NCBI RefSeq assembly: GCF_001182785.1
Contig: NZ_CP012099.1
Coordinates: 3,966,501 to 4,030,500, forward strand
Direction of reading: 5' to 3'
Length of the DNA: 64,000 nucleotides
Source of the DNA: Bacillus thuringiensis
GTDB taxonomy: Bacteria; Bacillota; Bacilli; Bacillales; Bacillaceae_G
A model generated the notes under the pieces. It made no database searches. It saw nothing but the letters and a program-made list of their open reading frames with translations, and was not told the origin of the DNA. Of the stretch, positions 20,390 through 30,075 are shown one piece after another (position 1 is the stretch's first letter; the number at the start of each line of letters is the position of its first letter). A program made the translations under genes and the position numbers.

Positions 20390-21550
20390 TTATATGATTG
20401 ATACGTTTTTTGTACAAACTACTTTTTTTATTATATATACTGCCTGTTCTAACTCTTCATTCGTGACAATGAGTGGCGGTAATAGTCTTATAACATTAGG
20501 GCCTGCTTGTAATACGAGAAGTCCTTCGTTTTCTAGTTGTTCTATAAAACTTGCAACTTCATGCTTACACTCAATCCCAATCATAAGCCCCTTACCACGT
20601 ATATTTTGAATACATTCGACATGCTGTAATTCCTCTTGCAACTTCTCTAATACGTACTCGCCTTTTTCTTGTACTTCTTTTAAAAACGATGGTTTTTTAC
20701 TCACTTGCAATACTTCTTTCGCTGCAGCCATCGCGATGTAATTCCCGCCAAAAGTTGAACCGTGTGATCCTGCAGTAAACGACGTTCCGAGCTCTTTCCC
20801 GCCAATCATCGCTCCGACAGGAATCCCATTCCCAAGTGCCTTTGCAACGGTAACGATATCAGGCTCTATTCCCACTTGTTCATAAGCGAATAGTGTTCCA
20901 GTTCTTCCTATCCCCGTTTGTACTTCGTCTATAATAAATAAGGAACCGAACTTATTACATAATGTTTCAATCTCTTTCAAAAAAGATAGATCAGCAGGTA
21001 TTACTCCTCCCTCTCCTTGAACAACTTCTACCATTACCGCCGCAACTTCTTCATTCATTACTTCCTCTAATGCTTTAATATCGTTAAAAGGGATATGTAA
21101 AAAAGATGGAAGTAATGGACCAAATCCTTCTTTCACCTTATCTTGGCCCGTTGCACTCATCGTTCCAAATGTTCTACCGTGAAAAGACTGCTGGCATGTT
21201 ACGACGAGAGATTTTCCAGTATGCTTACGTGCTAACTTTAAAGCTGCTTCATTTGCCTCTGCCCCACTATTACAGAAAAACACATAATCTAATGCTCTAT
21301 TTTCTGTTAATAATGACGCAACTTCTTCTTGTAAGCTGTTTGTAAACAGGTTAGATATATGCCATATATCATCAAGTTGCTCTTGTACACCTTTGAGAAC
21401 AGTAGAGTGACAATGTCCTAAATTACATACGCCAATTCCTGCTGTAAAATCTAAATATTGCTTACCTTTATTATCAATAACTTTCGTTCCAGTTCCCTTT
21501 ACAAACTCAATAGTTCTTCTGCCATACGTTTGAAAAAGATGACTCGTCAT
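20390..21550 (-). CDS. argD: Acetylornithine aminotransferase
   Basis: A 386-residue class-III PLP aminotransferase. It shows [15 protein letters not shown] near the N-terminus, the PLP stacking region [25 protein letters not shown] and the Schiff-base lysine in [17 protein letters not shown]. It converts N-acetylglutamate semialdehyde to N-acetylornithine. Its ATG overlaps the argB stop (ATGA), showing tight coupling. Confidence 0.96.
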   Translation of the reverse strand: MTSHLFQTYGRRTIEFVKGTGTKVIDNKGKQYLDFTAGIGVCNLGHCHSTVLKGVQEQLDDIWHISNLFTNSLQEEVASLLTENRALDYVFFCNSGAEANEAALKLARKHTGKSLVVTCQQSFHGRTFGTMSATGQDKVKEGFGPLLPSFLHIPFNDIKALEEVMNEEVAAVMVEVVQGEGGVIPADLSFLKEIETLCNKFGSLFIIDEVQTGIGRTGTLFAYEQVGIEPDIVTVAKALGNGIPVGAMIGGKELGTSFTAGSHGSTFGGNYIAMAAAKEVLQVSKKPSFLKEVQEKGEYVLEKLQEELQHVECIQNIRGKGLMIGIECKHEVASFIEQLENEGLLVLQAGPNVIRLLPPLIVTNEELEQAVYIIKKVVCTKNVSII

Positions 21551-22314
21551 GCAATACTCACACCTTTCGTTACCGTCGTTCCAATAAACTCTCCCGTAAC
21601 CTCAGTAAAATCTTTTGTACCATTCACAATACTTATCTTTTGCACTCCCATTTTTAATGATGCTAGTGCCGCCTGTACTTTCGGAATCATCCCACCTGTA
21701 ATAACACCTGTTTCTATAAAAGTTGCAATTTCAGATTCATCCGTTTCCTTTACCAAATTCCCTTCATGTAATATTCCATCTACATCCGTAATAAAAATAA
21801 GCTCTTTTGCCCCTAACGCGGCCGCAATCCCAGCTGCAGCATTGTCCGCATTTATGTTATAAATTTCATTACCATTTACCCCGATTGGAGCAATAACAGG
21901 AATATACCCCATATTTATTAATCCTTTTAATAAGGCTGTTTCTACATAACTTACTTCTCCCACATATCCTATCTCCTCGCTGACAGGTTGAACTTGAAGT
22001 AAATTACCGTCACACCCCGAACAACCTACAGCAAGTAAATTATGCTTTTGTAAATTCATTACGAGTTTTTTATTCGTACTTCCGCATAGCACCATTTGAA
22101 CAACATCCATAACTTCTTTTGGTGTTACGCGTAATCCATCTCTTTTTTCTACGTTGATGTTACAATCTTTTAATTTGGCATCAATTTCTGGCCCACCACC
22201 ATGAACAATCACTACTTTATACTTCTGTTGCAATTTCTTTATACAATCAAAAAACACAGCATTTAATTGATTCAACATACTACCGCCGCATTTCACTACA
22301 ATATAATCGCTCAT
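21547..22314 (-). CDS. argB: Acetylglutamate kinase
   Basis: A 255-residue amino-acid kinase. The N-terminal KCGGSML lysine loop, [11 protein letters not shown] substrate glycines and the [14 protein letters not shown] stretch toward the C-terminus are diagnostic. The start is ATG 22314 with AAGGAGAGAG ahead; a longer frame into argJ is rejected. Within the operon it overlaps argD by 4 bases. No N-terminal extension of the kind found in arginine-sensitive hexameric kinases is seen, so feedback control probably lies elsewhere. Confidence 0.95.
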   Translation of the reverse strand: MSDYIVVKCGGSMLNQLNAVFFDCIKKLQQKYKVVIVHGGGPEIDAKLKDCNINVEKRDGLRVTPKEVMDVVQMVLCGSTNKKLVMNLQKHNLLAVGCSGCDGNLLQVQPVSEEIGYVGEVSYVETALLKGLINMGYIPVIAPIGVNGNEIYNINADNAAAGIAAALGAKELIFITDVDGILHEGNLVKETDESEIATFIETGVITGGMIPKVQAALASLKMGVQKISIVNGTKDFTEVTGEFIGTTVTKGVSIA

Positions 22315-22325
22315 CTTCTCTCTCC

Positions 22326-23549
22326 TTATGTACGATAACAAGCATTTATTTTCACATATTCATAGCTTAAGTCACAGCCCCAAGCTGATCCTGTCTCTTC
22401 ACCTAAGTGTAAGTACACATTAATGACTATTTCATCTTCTTGTAATCTCTCTTTCATTTCTTCTTCAGAAAATATTTGAGGCTCACTATTTTTTAATACC
22501 GATATAGATTGAAGAGTAATGTCAATTGTGTTCGGATTAATAGCTACTTCACTTTGTCCAATACTGCTAATAATTCGCCCCCAGTTTGGGTCTTCACCAT
22601 GTATTGCTGTTTTCACAAGACTCGAACCGACTATTTGCTTTGCAATTTTTTTTGCCTCTTCATTCGTTTGAGCTCCTAGCACATTTACTTCTATTAACTT
22701 CTTAGCTCCTTCACCATCTTGCGCAATTTTTTTCGCTAAATCTTCACATACCTTCTGTAAAGCACATACGAAAGTTTCCCAATCTGTATGTTCCATATTT
22801 ATCGGTCTTGTTTCTGATAATCCACTTGCCATAACGATGACCATATCATTCGTAGAAGTATCTCCATCTACCGTAATTTGATTAAATGTATGATTCGTAA
22901 TTTGGGATAACACTGTTTGCAATACGTCATGCTCTATATGAGCATCTGTCGTAATAAAACTAAGCATCGTTGCCATATTCGGATGAATCATCCCTGAACC
23001 TTTTGCAACACCCGCAATCGCCACTTTCTTCCCATCAATAATCATTTCATAGCAAGTTTCTTTCGTTATAAGATCCGTCGTTAAAATTGCTTCAGAAAAA
23101 CAATATGCTTCACTTTCTTCCTTCGTTGGTATAAGAGTTGCAACTCCCTTTCGGATTATATCCATCGGCAGTGGAACACCAATTACACCTGTTGAAGCTA
23201 CTGCAACGTAATTTTCTTTCATCCCAAAATGTTCCGCCCCTAATGCGCGCATCTCGTATGCGTCTTGTAATCCTTTCATTCCAGTACAAGCATTTGCATT
23301 TCCACTATTGACGATAATAGCTTGTAATTTCCCTTCTGCCGTTATACTATCCTTCGTTACTTGCAAAGGAGCTGCTTGTATTTGATTCGTTGTATACACA
23401 GCGGCACATGATGCTGGTACATCACAAACGATGGCACCTAAATCCTTTTTCTCCTTTTTTAAACCATTTGCAGTACCAATTGCCGAAAAGCCTTTCGGCG
23501 TTACAATTGAACCATTTTCTAATTTTGTAATAGACGCTACTTTAATCAT
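22326..23549 (-). CDS. argJ: Bifunctional ornithine acetyltransferase / N-acetylglutamate synthase
   Basis: A 407-residue self-cleaving enzyme that recycles the acetyl group from acetylornithine to glutamate. The autocleavage site KGSGMIHPNMATMLSF carries the nucleophilic Thr in ATML near residue 192. Upstream lies the oxyanion TG pair in ASTGVIGVP. It is followed after 11 bases by argB. The second of two adjacent ATGs is preferred because AAGGGGG is then 5 bases away. Confidence 0.96.
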   Translation of the reverse strand: MIKVASITKLENGSIVTPKGFSAIGTANGLKKEKKDLGAIVCDVPASCAAVYTTNQIQAAPLQVTKDSITAEGKLQAIIVNSGNANACTGMKGLQDAYEMRALGAEHFGMKENYVAVASTGVIGVPLPMDIIRKGVATLIPTKEESEAYCFSEAILTTDLITKETCYEMIIDGKKVAIAGVAKGSGMIHPNMATMLSFITTDAHIEHDVLQTVLSQITNHTFNQITVDGDTSTNDMVIVMASGLSETRPINMEHTDWETFVCALQKVCEDLAKKIAQDGEGAKKLIEVNVLGAQTNEEAKKIAKQIVGSSLVKTAIHGEDPNWGRIISSIGQSEVAINPNTIDITLQSISVLKNSEPQIFSEEEMKERLQEDEIVINVYLHLGEETGSAWGCDLSYEYVKINACYRT

Positions 23550-23559
23550 CATGTCCCCC

Positions 23560-24597
23560 TTATAGATAAAGCGGCATATGTTGTAAACCTGTTGTCTCTT
23601 CTAGTCCCGCTATTATGTTTGCATTTTGAATCGCTTGCCCAGCCGCGCCTTTCATCATATTGTCTATAACAGAAACGACCGTAACTCTTTCAGCTCTTTC
23701 ATCGTAAGCTATGCCAATATCACAATAATTTGAGCCTCTCACTTCTTTTGGACTTGGAAATTTCCCTTGCGTACAAATTCGGATGAAAGGCGATTGTTCA
23801 TACGTTTCTTCATACAATTTTTGAAGTTGCTTTATTTCCATCTTTTGTTTTACTTTTGCATAAAGTGTAATCATGATTCCTCGTGATATCGGTATTAAAT
23901 GTGTGCTAAATGTAATTGGCTGTGATTCACTATTCCATTCTGTAAGCATTTGCTCAATCTCTGGAACGTGCTGATGCTCATTCACTTTATAAATGTGCAA
24001 GTTATCATATAGCTCAGGAAAATGAGTCATTGTTGTTGGTGTTTTACCTGCTCCTGATACCCCTGATTTCGCATCAATAATAATCGAATCTTCTTCAATC
24101 ATGCCGCTACGTACTAACGGCGCTATCGCTAGCAATGTGGCTGTAGCAAAACATCCTGGGTTTGCAATTAAATTTGCCTTTTGAATCCCAGTCCTTTTCC
24201 ATTCACTTAACCCATACACTGCTTTTCTAAGAATTTCTTCTTTCGCTGCTGGCCTTTTATACCACAGTTCATATGACGAAGGATCTATCATACGAAAGTC
24301 TCCAGATAGGTCAATTACTTTTAAACCTTCTGCTAATAACTTGGGAGTTAACTCCGCCGATACTCCTGCTGGGGTTGCTAGAAATACGAATTCTGCTTCT
24401 TTTCCTATCGTCTCCACATCAATTTCTTGTAACGTATGAAAAAGGACATTTCGAAGATGCGGATATACATTTGTTATACACTCACCAACTTGTGAAAAAG
24501 AATGGAGAGATGCTATCGAAAAATATGGATGTTGTTCTAATAAACGAATTAACTCAATGCCCCCATATCCAGTGGCTCCAATAATTGCGACTTTCAT
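23560..24597 (-). CDS. argC: N-acetyl-gamma-glutamyl-phosphate reductase
   Basis: A 345-residue NADPH-dependent dehydrogenase. The Rossmann glycine motif GATGYGGIELIRLL begins at residue 7. The catalytic cysteine is in NPGCFATATLLAI near residue 148, and a conserved His lies in KVNEHQHVPEIEQ. First gene of argC-J-B-D-F. GAGGAGGAACTT precedes the ATG. Confidence 0.97.
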   Translation of the reverse strand: MKVAIIGATGYGGIELIRLLEQHPYFSIASLHSFSQVGECITNVYPHLRNVLFHTLQEIDVETIGKEAEFVFLATPAGVSAELTPKLLAEGLKVIDLSGDFRMIDPSSYELWYKRPAAKEEILRKAVYGLSEWKRTGIQKANLIANPGCFATATLLAIAPLVRSGMIEEDSIIIDAKSGVSGAGKTPTTMTHFPELYDNLHIYKVNEHQHVPEIEQMLTEWNSESQPITFSTHLIPISRGIMITLYAKVKQKMEIKQLQKLYEETYEQSPFIRICTQGKFPSPKEVRGSNYCDIGIAYDERAERVTVVSVIDNMMKGAAGQAIQNANIIAGLEETTGLQHMPLYL

Positions 24598-24634
24598 AAG
24601 TTCCTCCTCATATCGATTCTTTAAATTAAGTATG

Positions 24635-24663
24635 ATTATAATATTGTATATTTATAGAGTCAA
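24635..24663 (-). promoter_or_regulatory. argC promoter
   Basis: On the minus strand TTGACT (24658-24663) and TATAAT (24635-24640) are spaced by 17 bp, a near-perfect sigma-A promoter about 35 bases upstream of argC. Confidence 0.85.
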
Positions 24664-24726
24664 TTAAATATTTATAAATTTTTAAATCTAAAAAAACTTA
24701 ATTTTACTAGAAAAATAATATACTTA

Positions 24727-24744
24727 ACCGAATTTTTATACAAA
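24727..24744 (-). promoter_or_regulatory. Weak ARG-box-like site upstream of argC
   Basis: TTGTATAAAAATTCG on the minus strand resembles one imperfect ArgR/AhrC box (TGAATWWWWATTCA) with only the ATTC half intact. Its distance of about 65 bases upstream of the -35 suits an auxiliary site. Tentative. Confidence 0.35.
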
Positions 24745-24821
24745 AACAGTGCATAGTAGTTTTTTTATTTCACTTCAAGTACAATAAAACAATACATACG
24801 TACATACAGGCGAGGAAAAAT

Positions 24822-25010
24822 ATGAACGAAAAATTAATTGAGAAAATGATTATAAAAAGTTTTCAGCAATATCAATGCAGTCCAATATCAAAAGAAGATC
24901 AGGAAATGCTAGTGAAACATATTCAAACGGTGACTCATTCAAATATTGAAATTGATTTATACGAGGAAATTGAGGATATTGTTTATGATTATGTAACTGG
25001 AAAACAATAA
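24822..25010 (+). CDS. yqzH: YqzH-family small protein
   Basis: A 62-residue acidic helical protein (KMIIKSFQQYQCSP, then LYEEIEDIVYDYVTG at the end). The pattern matches the Bacillus YqzH family, and the following convergent gene is yqjQ-like as in B. subtilis. Function unknown. Ribosome site is weak (GGCGAGGAAAA). Confidence 0.78.
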   Translation: MNEKLIEKMIIKSFQQYQCSPISKEDQEMLVKHIQTVTHSNIEIDLYEEIEDIVYDYVTGKQ

Positions 25011-25047
25011 AAAATAGGAGATTTCCATATGGAAATCTCCTATTTTT
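25008..25047. terminator. Bidirectional terminator
   Basis: A nearly perfect 40-base palindrome (ATAGGAGATTTCCAT and its complement) flanked by A- and T-runs, between convergent yqzH and yqjQ. Confidence 0.93.
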
Positions 25048-25834
25048 TACTTAATGATTTACCTGCTACACGTTCAAATAAACCTGGGAATAAAGCATAA
25101 AGTTTCGGGCCAATTCCCATCCACTTCGGTAAGTTTACTTCACGTTTTTTCGTGTGTATCGACTTTACGATTTGTTCTGCTACGTATGTTGGTTTTAACA
25201 TGTAACGTCCCATATTCTTTACATATGTACCAGATTGATCCGCTATTTCAAAAAAGTTTGTATCTATCGGACCTGGATTAATTGCTGTAACATAAATATC
25301 TGTATTCGCTAATTCCATGCGTAAACTATTCGTAAATCCTAATACGGCATGTTTCGTTGCTGCATAAGCACTCGATTTCGGAGTTGCAATTTTTCCAGCA
25401 AGTGAAGCAATATTAATAATATGTCCTTCATTCTTGTTTACCATATAAGGTAGTACCTCTTTCGTACATGCTACTAATCCAAATACATTTACTTGGAACA
25501 TATCTTTTACTTCACCCATTGACGCATCTTCAAACGTTTTAAAAATACCAAATCCCGCATTGTTTACTAATATATCAATACGTCCCACTTCTTGTAATAC
25601 CTTTGAAAAAACAGACTGTACTTCCATCTCTTCACTTACATCTAATACATAATAATAGCAAGGCGTATTATAAGTTTCTTTAATTTTGTCTACTAACGCT
25701 TGTAGTTTCTCTTCTGTTCGAGCCATTAATACTGGAGTCGCTCCCTGTGCTGCAACTTGCATTGCAACTTGCTCACCAATCCCACTAGAAGCACCTGTAA
25801 TGACGATTACTTTATTTTGTAAACGTCCTGTCAT
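25040..25834 (-). CDS. yqjQ: Short-chain dehydrogenase/reductase, YqjQ-like
   Basis: A 264-residue SDR enzyme: nucleotide motif TGASSGIGEQVA, NNAGFGIF, catalytic serine in NIASLAGK, and YAATKHA with the Tyr/Lys pair near 158-162. The C-terminal GIGPKLYALFPGLFERV is an extension typical of YqjQ-type proteins. Substrate unknown. Start set at ATG 25834 because AGGTGA lies 5 bases upstream; a GTG at 25843 falls within that site. It begins 9 bases after the yqjP stop, so the pair is probably one transcript. Confidence 0.9.
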   Translation of the reverse strand: MTGRLQNKVIVITGASSGIGEQVAMQVAAQGATPVLMARTEEKLQALVDKIKETYNTPCYYYVLDVSEEMEVQSVFSKVLQEVGRIDILVNNAGFGIFKTFEDASMGEVKDMFQVNVFGLVACTKEVLPYMVNKNEGHIINIASLAGKIATPKSSAYAATKHAVLGFTNSLRMELANTDIYVTAINPGPIDTNFFEIADQSGTYVKNMGRYMLKPTYVAEQIVKSIHTKKREVNLPKWMGIGPKLYALFPGLFERVAGKSLSKK

Positions 25835-25843
25835 TGCTGTCAC

Positions 25844-26797
25844 CTACTTTGCATAATAAATCAATTGTTGCGATGACTCATCAATCATCACTTGTTGATT
25901 ATATGCTAAATAGTCCAATTGTCCAACCGTTTCTGAAATAGTAAGTGGTAATTGTTCTTTATATAATACTGGAAATAATTTTACACATACTTCAAATGCT
26001 GTCATTGGTTTTTCCTTTAATAACTCAAGCACTTTAAAAGCACGTGTTTCTTGCTTTTGTAATCTCGTTTCAATAAGTTGTTTCACATTTAGAACATCTT
26101 CCCCATGCCCTGATAAAATGCGTGAAATATTCATTTCGCTTAAACGCTGTAATGTTTGATTATATTGTAGTAATGGGCGTGCCCGTTCTGTTTGCCCTTC
26201 ATATGGTGGTTCTAGTATTGGATTCGAAGAAATATGACTAATGAGAGCATCTCCACCAATTAATATTCCATCAGATTCTCTATATAAAGAAATATGAGTA
26301 GAAGCATGACCTGGTGTTTCAAGCACTGTAAATCCAGGCAAAGAATTAATACGATCTCCTTCTCTCACAGTATGCGTTAACGATCTATTACAAGAATATT
26401 TAAGTGTCCTCGTCGTCAATAACGACTCGTCTTTCAAAAATGCTACTGGCACACCAAACTGTAAGGCCGTCTCTCTAAAAAATTCATGATACCGCTTTAA
26501 AAACTCTGGATTTTGTGTGATCCAAGGCTCATTCCAAGGATGTCCAATAATATTCGTCTTCTCAGAAAATATATTTAAAAGTCCACAATGATCTGCATGA
26601 TGATGCGTAATGACTACTGTTTCAATATCTTCTATCGTATGTCCTAATGCACCTAATTGACTTTCTAACGCATTTCTTGCCTCTTCTGTATTCGTCCCTG
26701 TATCAATTAATGTTAATGTCTCCCCCTCAACTAAAAACACATTCACAGTTTCTACTGCAAATGGTACAGGAATCTCCATTCGGTGAATCGCCGTCAT
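25844..26797 (-). CDS. yqjP: Metallo-beta-lactamase-fold hydrolase, YqjP-like
   Basis: A 317-residue MBL-fold protein with the zinc motif THHHADHCG (HxHxDH) near residue 72, further ligands in TPGHASTHIS and GGDALI, and a late SGHGEDV. The C-terminal part (about 245-317) looks like the winged-helix tail of many MBL hydrolases. Substrate unknown. Start at ATG 26797, where AGGGGGG lies 5 bases upstream; a longer TTG-initiated frame would run into the divergent proI gene. Likely co-transcribed with yqjQ. Confidence 0.9.
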   Translation of the reverse strand: MTAIHRMEIPVPFAVETVNVFLVEGETLTLIDTGTNTEEARNALESQLGALGHTIEDIETVVITHHHADHCGLLNIFSEKTNIIGHPWNEPWITQNPEFLKRYHEFFRETALQFGVPVAFLKDESLLTTRTLKYSCNRSLTHTVREGDRINSLPGFTVLETPGHASTHISLYRESDGILIGGDALISHISSNPILEPPYEGQTERARPLLQYNQTLQRLSEMNISRILSGHGEDVLNVKQLIETRLQKQETRAFKVLELLKEKPMTAFEVCVKLFPVLYKEQLPLTISETVGQLDYLAYNQQVMIDESSQQLIYYAK

Positions 26798-26962
26798 GCT
26801 TAGCCCCCCTGTCTCTTTCCGGTTCAAAAATGAATACTTCTTCAGTTTACAACTTCTATATATATTTGTCATTATTTTCAGATAAAAAGAGGTGTTTCCT
26901 ATAAAAAAACGAATGTATGTACATTTATAAGAATTTCTAACCAAAATTAAAGGAGGAACATC

Positions 26963-27802
26963 ATGTCTATTCAAAACATTTCCTTTCTCGGTGCAGGCTC
27001 TATTGCTGAAGCTATTATTGGTGGCTTGTTACATGCAAATGTTGTTAAAGGTGAACAAATTACTGTAAGTAATCGTTCTAACGAGACAAGATTACAAGAG
27101 CTACATAAAAAATACGGTGTCAAAGGTACTCATAATAAAAAAGAATTACTTACTGATGCAAATATTCTTTTTCTAGCAATGAAACCAAAGGATGTTGCAG
27201 AGGCGCTTACCCCTTTTAAAGAATACATAAATAATAACGTGCTTATTATTTCATTACTAGCAGGTGTTTCTACTCACTCAATTAGAAAACTACTTCAAAA
27301 AGACGTTCCAATTATTCGTGCAATGCCAAATACATCCGCAGCCATTTTAAAATCAGCTACCGCTATCTCCCCTTCGAAACATGCAACAGCGGAACATATT
27401 CGCACTGCAACATCTTTATTTGAAACAATTGGTCTCGTCTCTGTTGTAGAGGAAGAAGATATGCATGCTGTCACTGCATTATCCGGAAGTGGACCTGCTT
27501 ATATTTATTACGTAGTGGAAGCTATGGAAGAAGCTGCAAAAAAAATTGGTTTAAAAGAAGATATTGCAAAATCACTTATTCTTCAAACGATGATTGGTGC
27601 TGCTGAAATGCTAAAAGCAAGTGACAAACACCCTTCTATTTTGCGAAAGGAAATTACTTCTCCTGGCGGAACTACCGAAGCAGGTATTGAAGTATTACAA
27701 GAACATAAATTTCAACAAGCACTTATTTCTTGTATTACACAGGCAACGGAACGATCACATAATCTTGGAAAAACATTAGAACAACTAACAAAAGAAAAAT
27801 AG
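26963..27802 (+). CDS. proI: Pyrroline-5-carboxylate reductase
   Basis: A 279-residue reductase for the last step of proline synthesis. The NADP-binding FLGAGSIAEAIIGGLL is at the N-terminus, AMPNTSAAI in the middle, and the signature SGSGPAYIYYVVEAMEEAA near residue 173, then SPGGTTEAGIEVL. AAAGGAGGAACATC precedes the ATG. Divergent from yqjP as B. subtilis proI (yqjO) is, hence the symbol; proC would be an equally fair name. Confidence 0.94.
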   Translation: MSIQNISFLGAGSIAEAIIGGLLHANVVKGEQITVSNRSNETRLQELHKKYGVKGTHNKKELLTDANILFLAMKPKDVAEALTPFKEYINNNVLIISLLAGVSTHSIRKLLQKDVPIIRAMPNTSAAILKSATAISPSKHATAEHIRTATSLFETIGLVSVVEEEDMHAVTALSGSGPAYIYYVVEAMEEAAKKIGLKEDIAKSLILQTMIGAAEMLKASDKHPSILRKEITSPGGTTEAGIEVLQEHKFQQALISCITQATERSHNLGKTLEQLTKEK

Positions 27803-27839
27803 AAAAAGGAGCTCAAGTTTATTTGAGCTCCTTTTTCTA
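27801..27839. terminator. Bidirectional terminator
   Basis: AGAAAAAGGAGCTCAA and its complement form a 16-bp stem between convergent proI and sdaAA. Confidence 0.93.
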
Positions 27840-27848
27840 TAATTACAC

Positions 27849-28727
27849 TTAGTTATTGTTCTTCCCAAAAATCTCTTCTTGCAGGCGACGACCAGTCGGC
27901 GTTGCTGCAAGTCCACCTTCCGCTGTTTCACGAAGTGCTACTGGCATCGTTTGTCCGATTCTAAACATTGCCTCAATTACTTCATCACATGGAATTGTAC
28001 TCGTTACACCAGCTAATGCTAAATCTGCTGAAATCATCGCATTTGCAGCTCCTGCTGCATTACGTTTTACACAAGGTACTTCTACAAGTCCTGCAACAGG
28101 ATCACACACTAAACCAAGCATGTTCTTTAATGAAATTGCCATCGCTGTAGCTGCTTGATCTTGTGTTCCACCAGCCATCTCAACTGCAGCTGCAGCCGCC
28201 ATTCCACTTGCTGAACCAACTTCAGCTTGGCATCCTCCTGCCGCACCAGAAATACAAGCGTTATTCGCAACAACCATACCGAAAGCTCCTGCTGTAAATA
28301 AGAATTCAATCATTTCTTCACGTGTAGGCTGCAATTTTTCTCTTAGCGCAAATAGTACACCTGGCACTGTTCCGGCAGACCCTGCTGTTGGTGTTGCACA
28401 AATAATTCCCATCGCTGCGTTTACTTCATTTGTTGCAACAGCTTTGCTTACTGCATCCAAAATCGTATCTCCAGATAAGCCTTTTCCACTCTTCATATAC
28501 GCTTGAACTTTTACAGCATCTCCACCAGTTAAACCAGTTGGTGATTTCACGCCGCGAATACCACGTTCTACTGCTTGTTCCATCACGACTAAGTTCTTTT
28601 CCATACCAGCAATTACTTCTTCACGTGAAATACTTCTTGTTTCCATTTCACATTGAATCATAATTTCTGCGATTTTTACATTTTGTTCTTTAGCTTGCGC
28701 CACTAGTTCCGCTGCGTTCCGAAACAT
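27849..28727 (-). CDS. sdaAA: L-serine dehydratase, alpha subunit
   Basis: A 292-residue iron-sulfur L-serine deaminase subunit giving pyruvate and ammonia. The cysteines expected to bind the [4Fe-4S] cluster lie in NNACISGAAGGCQAE, LGLVCDPVAG and VPCVKRNAAG. Start at ATG 28727 with AGGGGGG seven bases upstream; a TTG-started longer frame would lie in that site. It follows the beta subunit by 18 bases, so sdaAB-sdaAA form one transcript. Confidence 0.95.
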   Translation of the reverse strand: MFRNAAELVAQAKEQNVKIAEIMIQCEMETRSISREEVIAGMEKNLVVMEQAVERGIRGVKSPTGLTGGDAVKVQAYMKSGKGLSGDTILDAVSKAVATNEVNAAMGIICATPTAGSAGTVPGVLFALREKLQPTREEMIEFLFTAGAFGMVVANNACISGAAGGCQAEVGSASGMAAAAAVEMAGGTQDQAATAMAISLKNMLGLVCDPVAGLVEVPCVKRNAAGAANAMISADLALAGVTSTIPCDEVIEAMFRIGQTMPVALRETAEGGLAATPTGRRLQEEIFGKNNN

Positions 28728-28745
28728 GGTGTGTCCCCCCTGCAA

Positions 28746-29405
28746 TTAATCCATAATAGTTACTTGACAAATATTTTGTTGCGCTTTTATTTCTTCAATT
28801 ACTTCATCTGCTAATAATTCATCTGTTTCAATAACCATAAGCGCTCTTCTTCCTTTTTCTTTACGAGAAACACTCATTGTACTAATGTTAATCTCGTTTG
28901 TAGCAAGGATTGAAGCTACTGCTGCAATAGCACCAAAGCGATCGTTATTTACAATAAGTAGTGCTGGACTTGTGCCTGATAATTGAAGATCGAATCCGTT
29001 TAATTCTACAACTTCAATTTTACCGCCACCAATTGAGCAAGCAACCACTTCAATTTCTTCTTCACCTTTATACAAACGAATTTTCGCTGTATTTGGGTGA
29101 GGTGCATTGGCATCTTCTTCAATGAATTCCACTTCAATTCCGCGCTCTTTTGCTATTTCTAGCGCCTCTGGAATACGTAAGTCATCTGTTTCAAATCCTA
29201 ATATTCCACCGATTAGTGCTACATCCGTACCATGCCCTCGATACGTCTTTGCAAATGATCCATATAACGAAATGCTTACTCTTTCTGGTTCATGACGAAA
29301 CAGCTGGCGAGCAACTTGCCCCATTCTTGCCGCGCCTGCTGTATGTGAACTTGATGGTCCAATCATAACTGGACCGATAATATCAAATACTGAGCGATAC
29401 TTCAT
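28746..29405 (-). CDS. sdaAB: L-serine dehydratase, beta subunit
   Basis: A 219-residue partner of SdaAA. The N-terminal domain carries SVFDIIGPVMIGPSSSHTAG; the C-terminal part is an ACT domain (about 148-219, RFGAIAAVASILATNEINIS), possibly sensing serine. Start at the second of two adjacent ATGs (29405), about 5 bases after AGGGGGAG. First gene of the pair. Confidence 0.94.
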   Translation of the reverse strand: MKYRSVFDIIGPVMIGPSSSHTAGAARMGQVARQLFRHEPERVSISLYGSFAKTYRGHGTDVALIGGILGFETDDLRIPEALEIAKERGIEVEFIEEDANAPHPNTAKIRLYKGEEEIEVVACSIGGGKIEVVELNGFDLQLSGTSPALLIVNNDRFGAIAAVASILATNEINISTMSVSRKEKGRRALMVIETDELLADEVIEEIKAQQNICQVTIMD

Positions 29406-29452
29406 CATAACTCCCCCTAAACCTCTATGCAAAAATTTATTCTACTATTCTA

Positions 29453-29714
29453 TTAACCTGCTACATCTGTCGCTTTTCCAGTTGTACCACGAATTTGTTC
29501 TGCTGTATGAATTGGATAATTTTCAAATAACAGTAATCCAATATAACCTGAAATAATACCAGTTATAATAATACATAAGAATCTTAGCATTATTTTCATT
29601 AAAAAATGATATAAGATAATCCACAATAAAGTCTGGTAGCAATCCAAAGTTTAACACAGAAGCCATTGCAAGGATAGCATAAACAAGCGATATCTTTCCT
29701 ATTATAATTCTCAT
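29453..29714 (-). pseudogene. Frameshifted small membrane protein
   Basis: Two overlapping minus-strand frames join into one coherent protein of about 86 residues if one base is removed from the A6 run at 29601-29606. The first frame gives MRIIIGKISLVYAILAMASV and a second hydrophobic stretch. The other gives LCIIITGIISGYIGLLLFEN and the tail EQIRGTTGKATDVAG. GAGAGAGTAAC precedes the ATG. It may be a real pseudogene, a slippage-expressed gene or a sequencing error. Function unknown. Confidence 0.6.
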
Positions 29715-30033
29715 GTTACTCTCTCATGGTTTAGTCAACTTCACTTGTTACGATAATAACTAAAAAGCATGTGACTTATCATAAATTATAATCTGCCCTC
29801 ATTATAGCTTGTTTTTTATAAAACGCTTACTTTTGTTGAATTTTAAAAGTTCTGAATAAAAGTCCATTCCTGCTATTTGTATCACTTGTATGTCATCTGA
29901 CTTATATAACAGTTTTTCTAAATAATCATTATTTCGTATTTTTATCGTATATATTCAAACCATTCTAATTTTCTGTATCATCCAAGTATAAATATAAAAT
30001 AATAACAGTTTTATTTTTAAATTTTTTTAGACA
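29715..30033. other. AT-rich intergenic gap, nothing recognised
   Basis: About 320 bases without a supported ORF, repeat or RNA. It separates the frameshifted membrane gene from the rnz terminator; promoters may be present but no convincing -35/-10 pair was found. Confidence 0.5.
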
Positions 30034-30067
30034 TAAAAAAATGGTAACCTATCGTTACCATTTTTTA
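30034..30067 (-). terminator. Terminator after rnz
   Basis: ATGGTAAC / GTTACCAT stem flanked by A- and T-runs, 10 bases downstream of the rnz stop. Confidence 0.9.
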
Positions 30068-30075
30068 CAAAATTA

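Noticed and set aside
26798..26974. 59-residue N-terminal extension of the YqjP-like protein
   Set aside because: It starts at a TTG inside the divergent proI gene; AGGGGGG directly before ATG 26797 fixes the start.
29453..29647. Two separate small genes at 29453-29647 and 29523-29714
   Set aside because: They overlap in different frames and combine into one coherent membrane protein after a one-base correction, so a single frameshifted gene is more likely.
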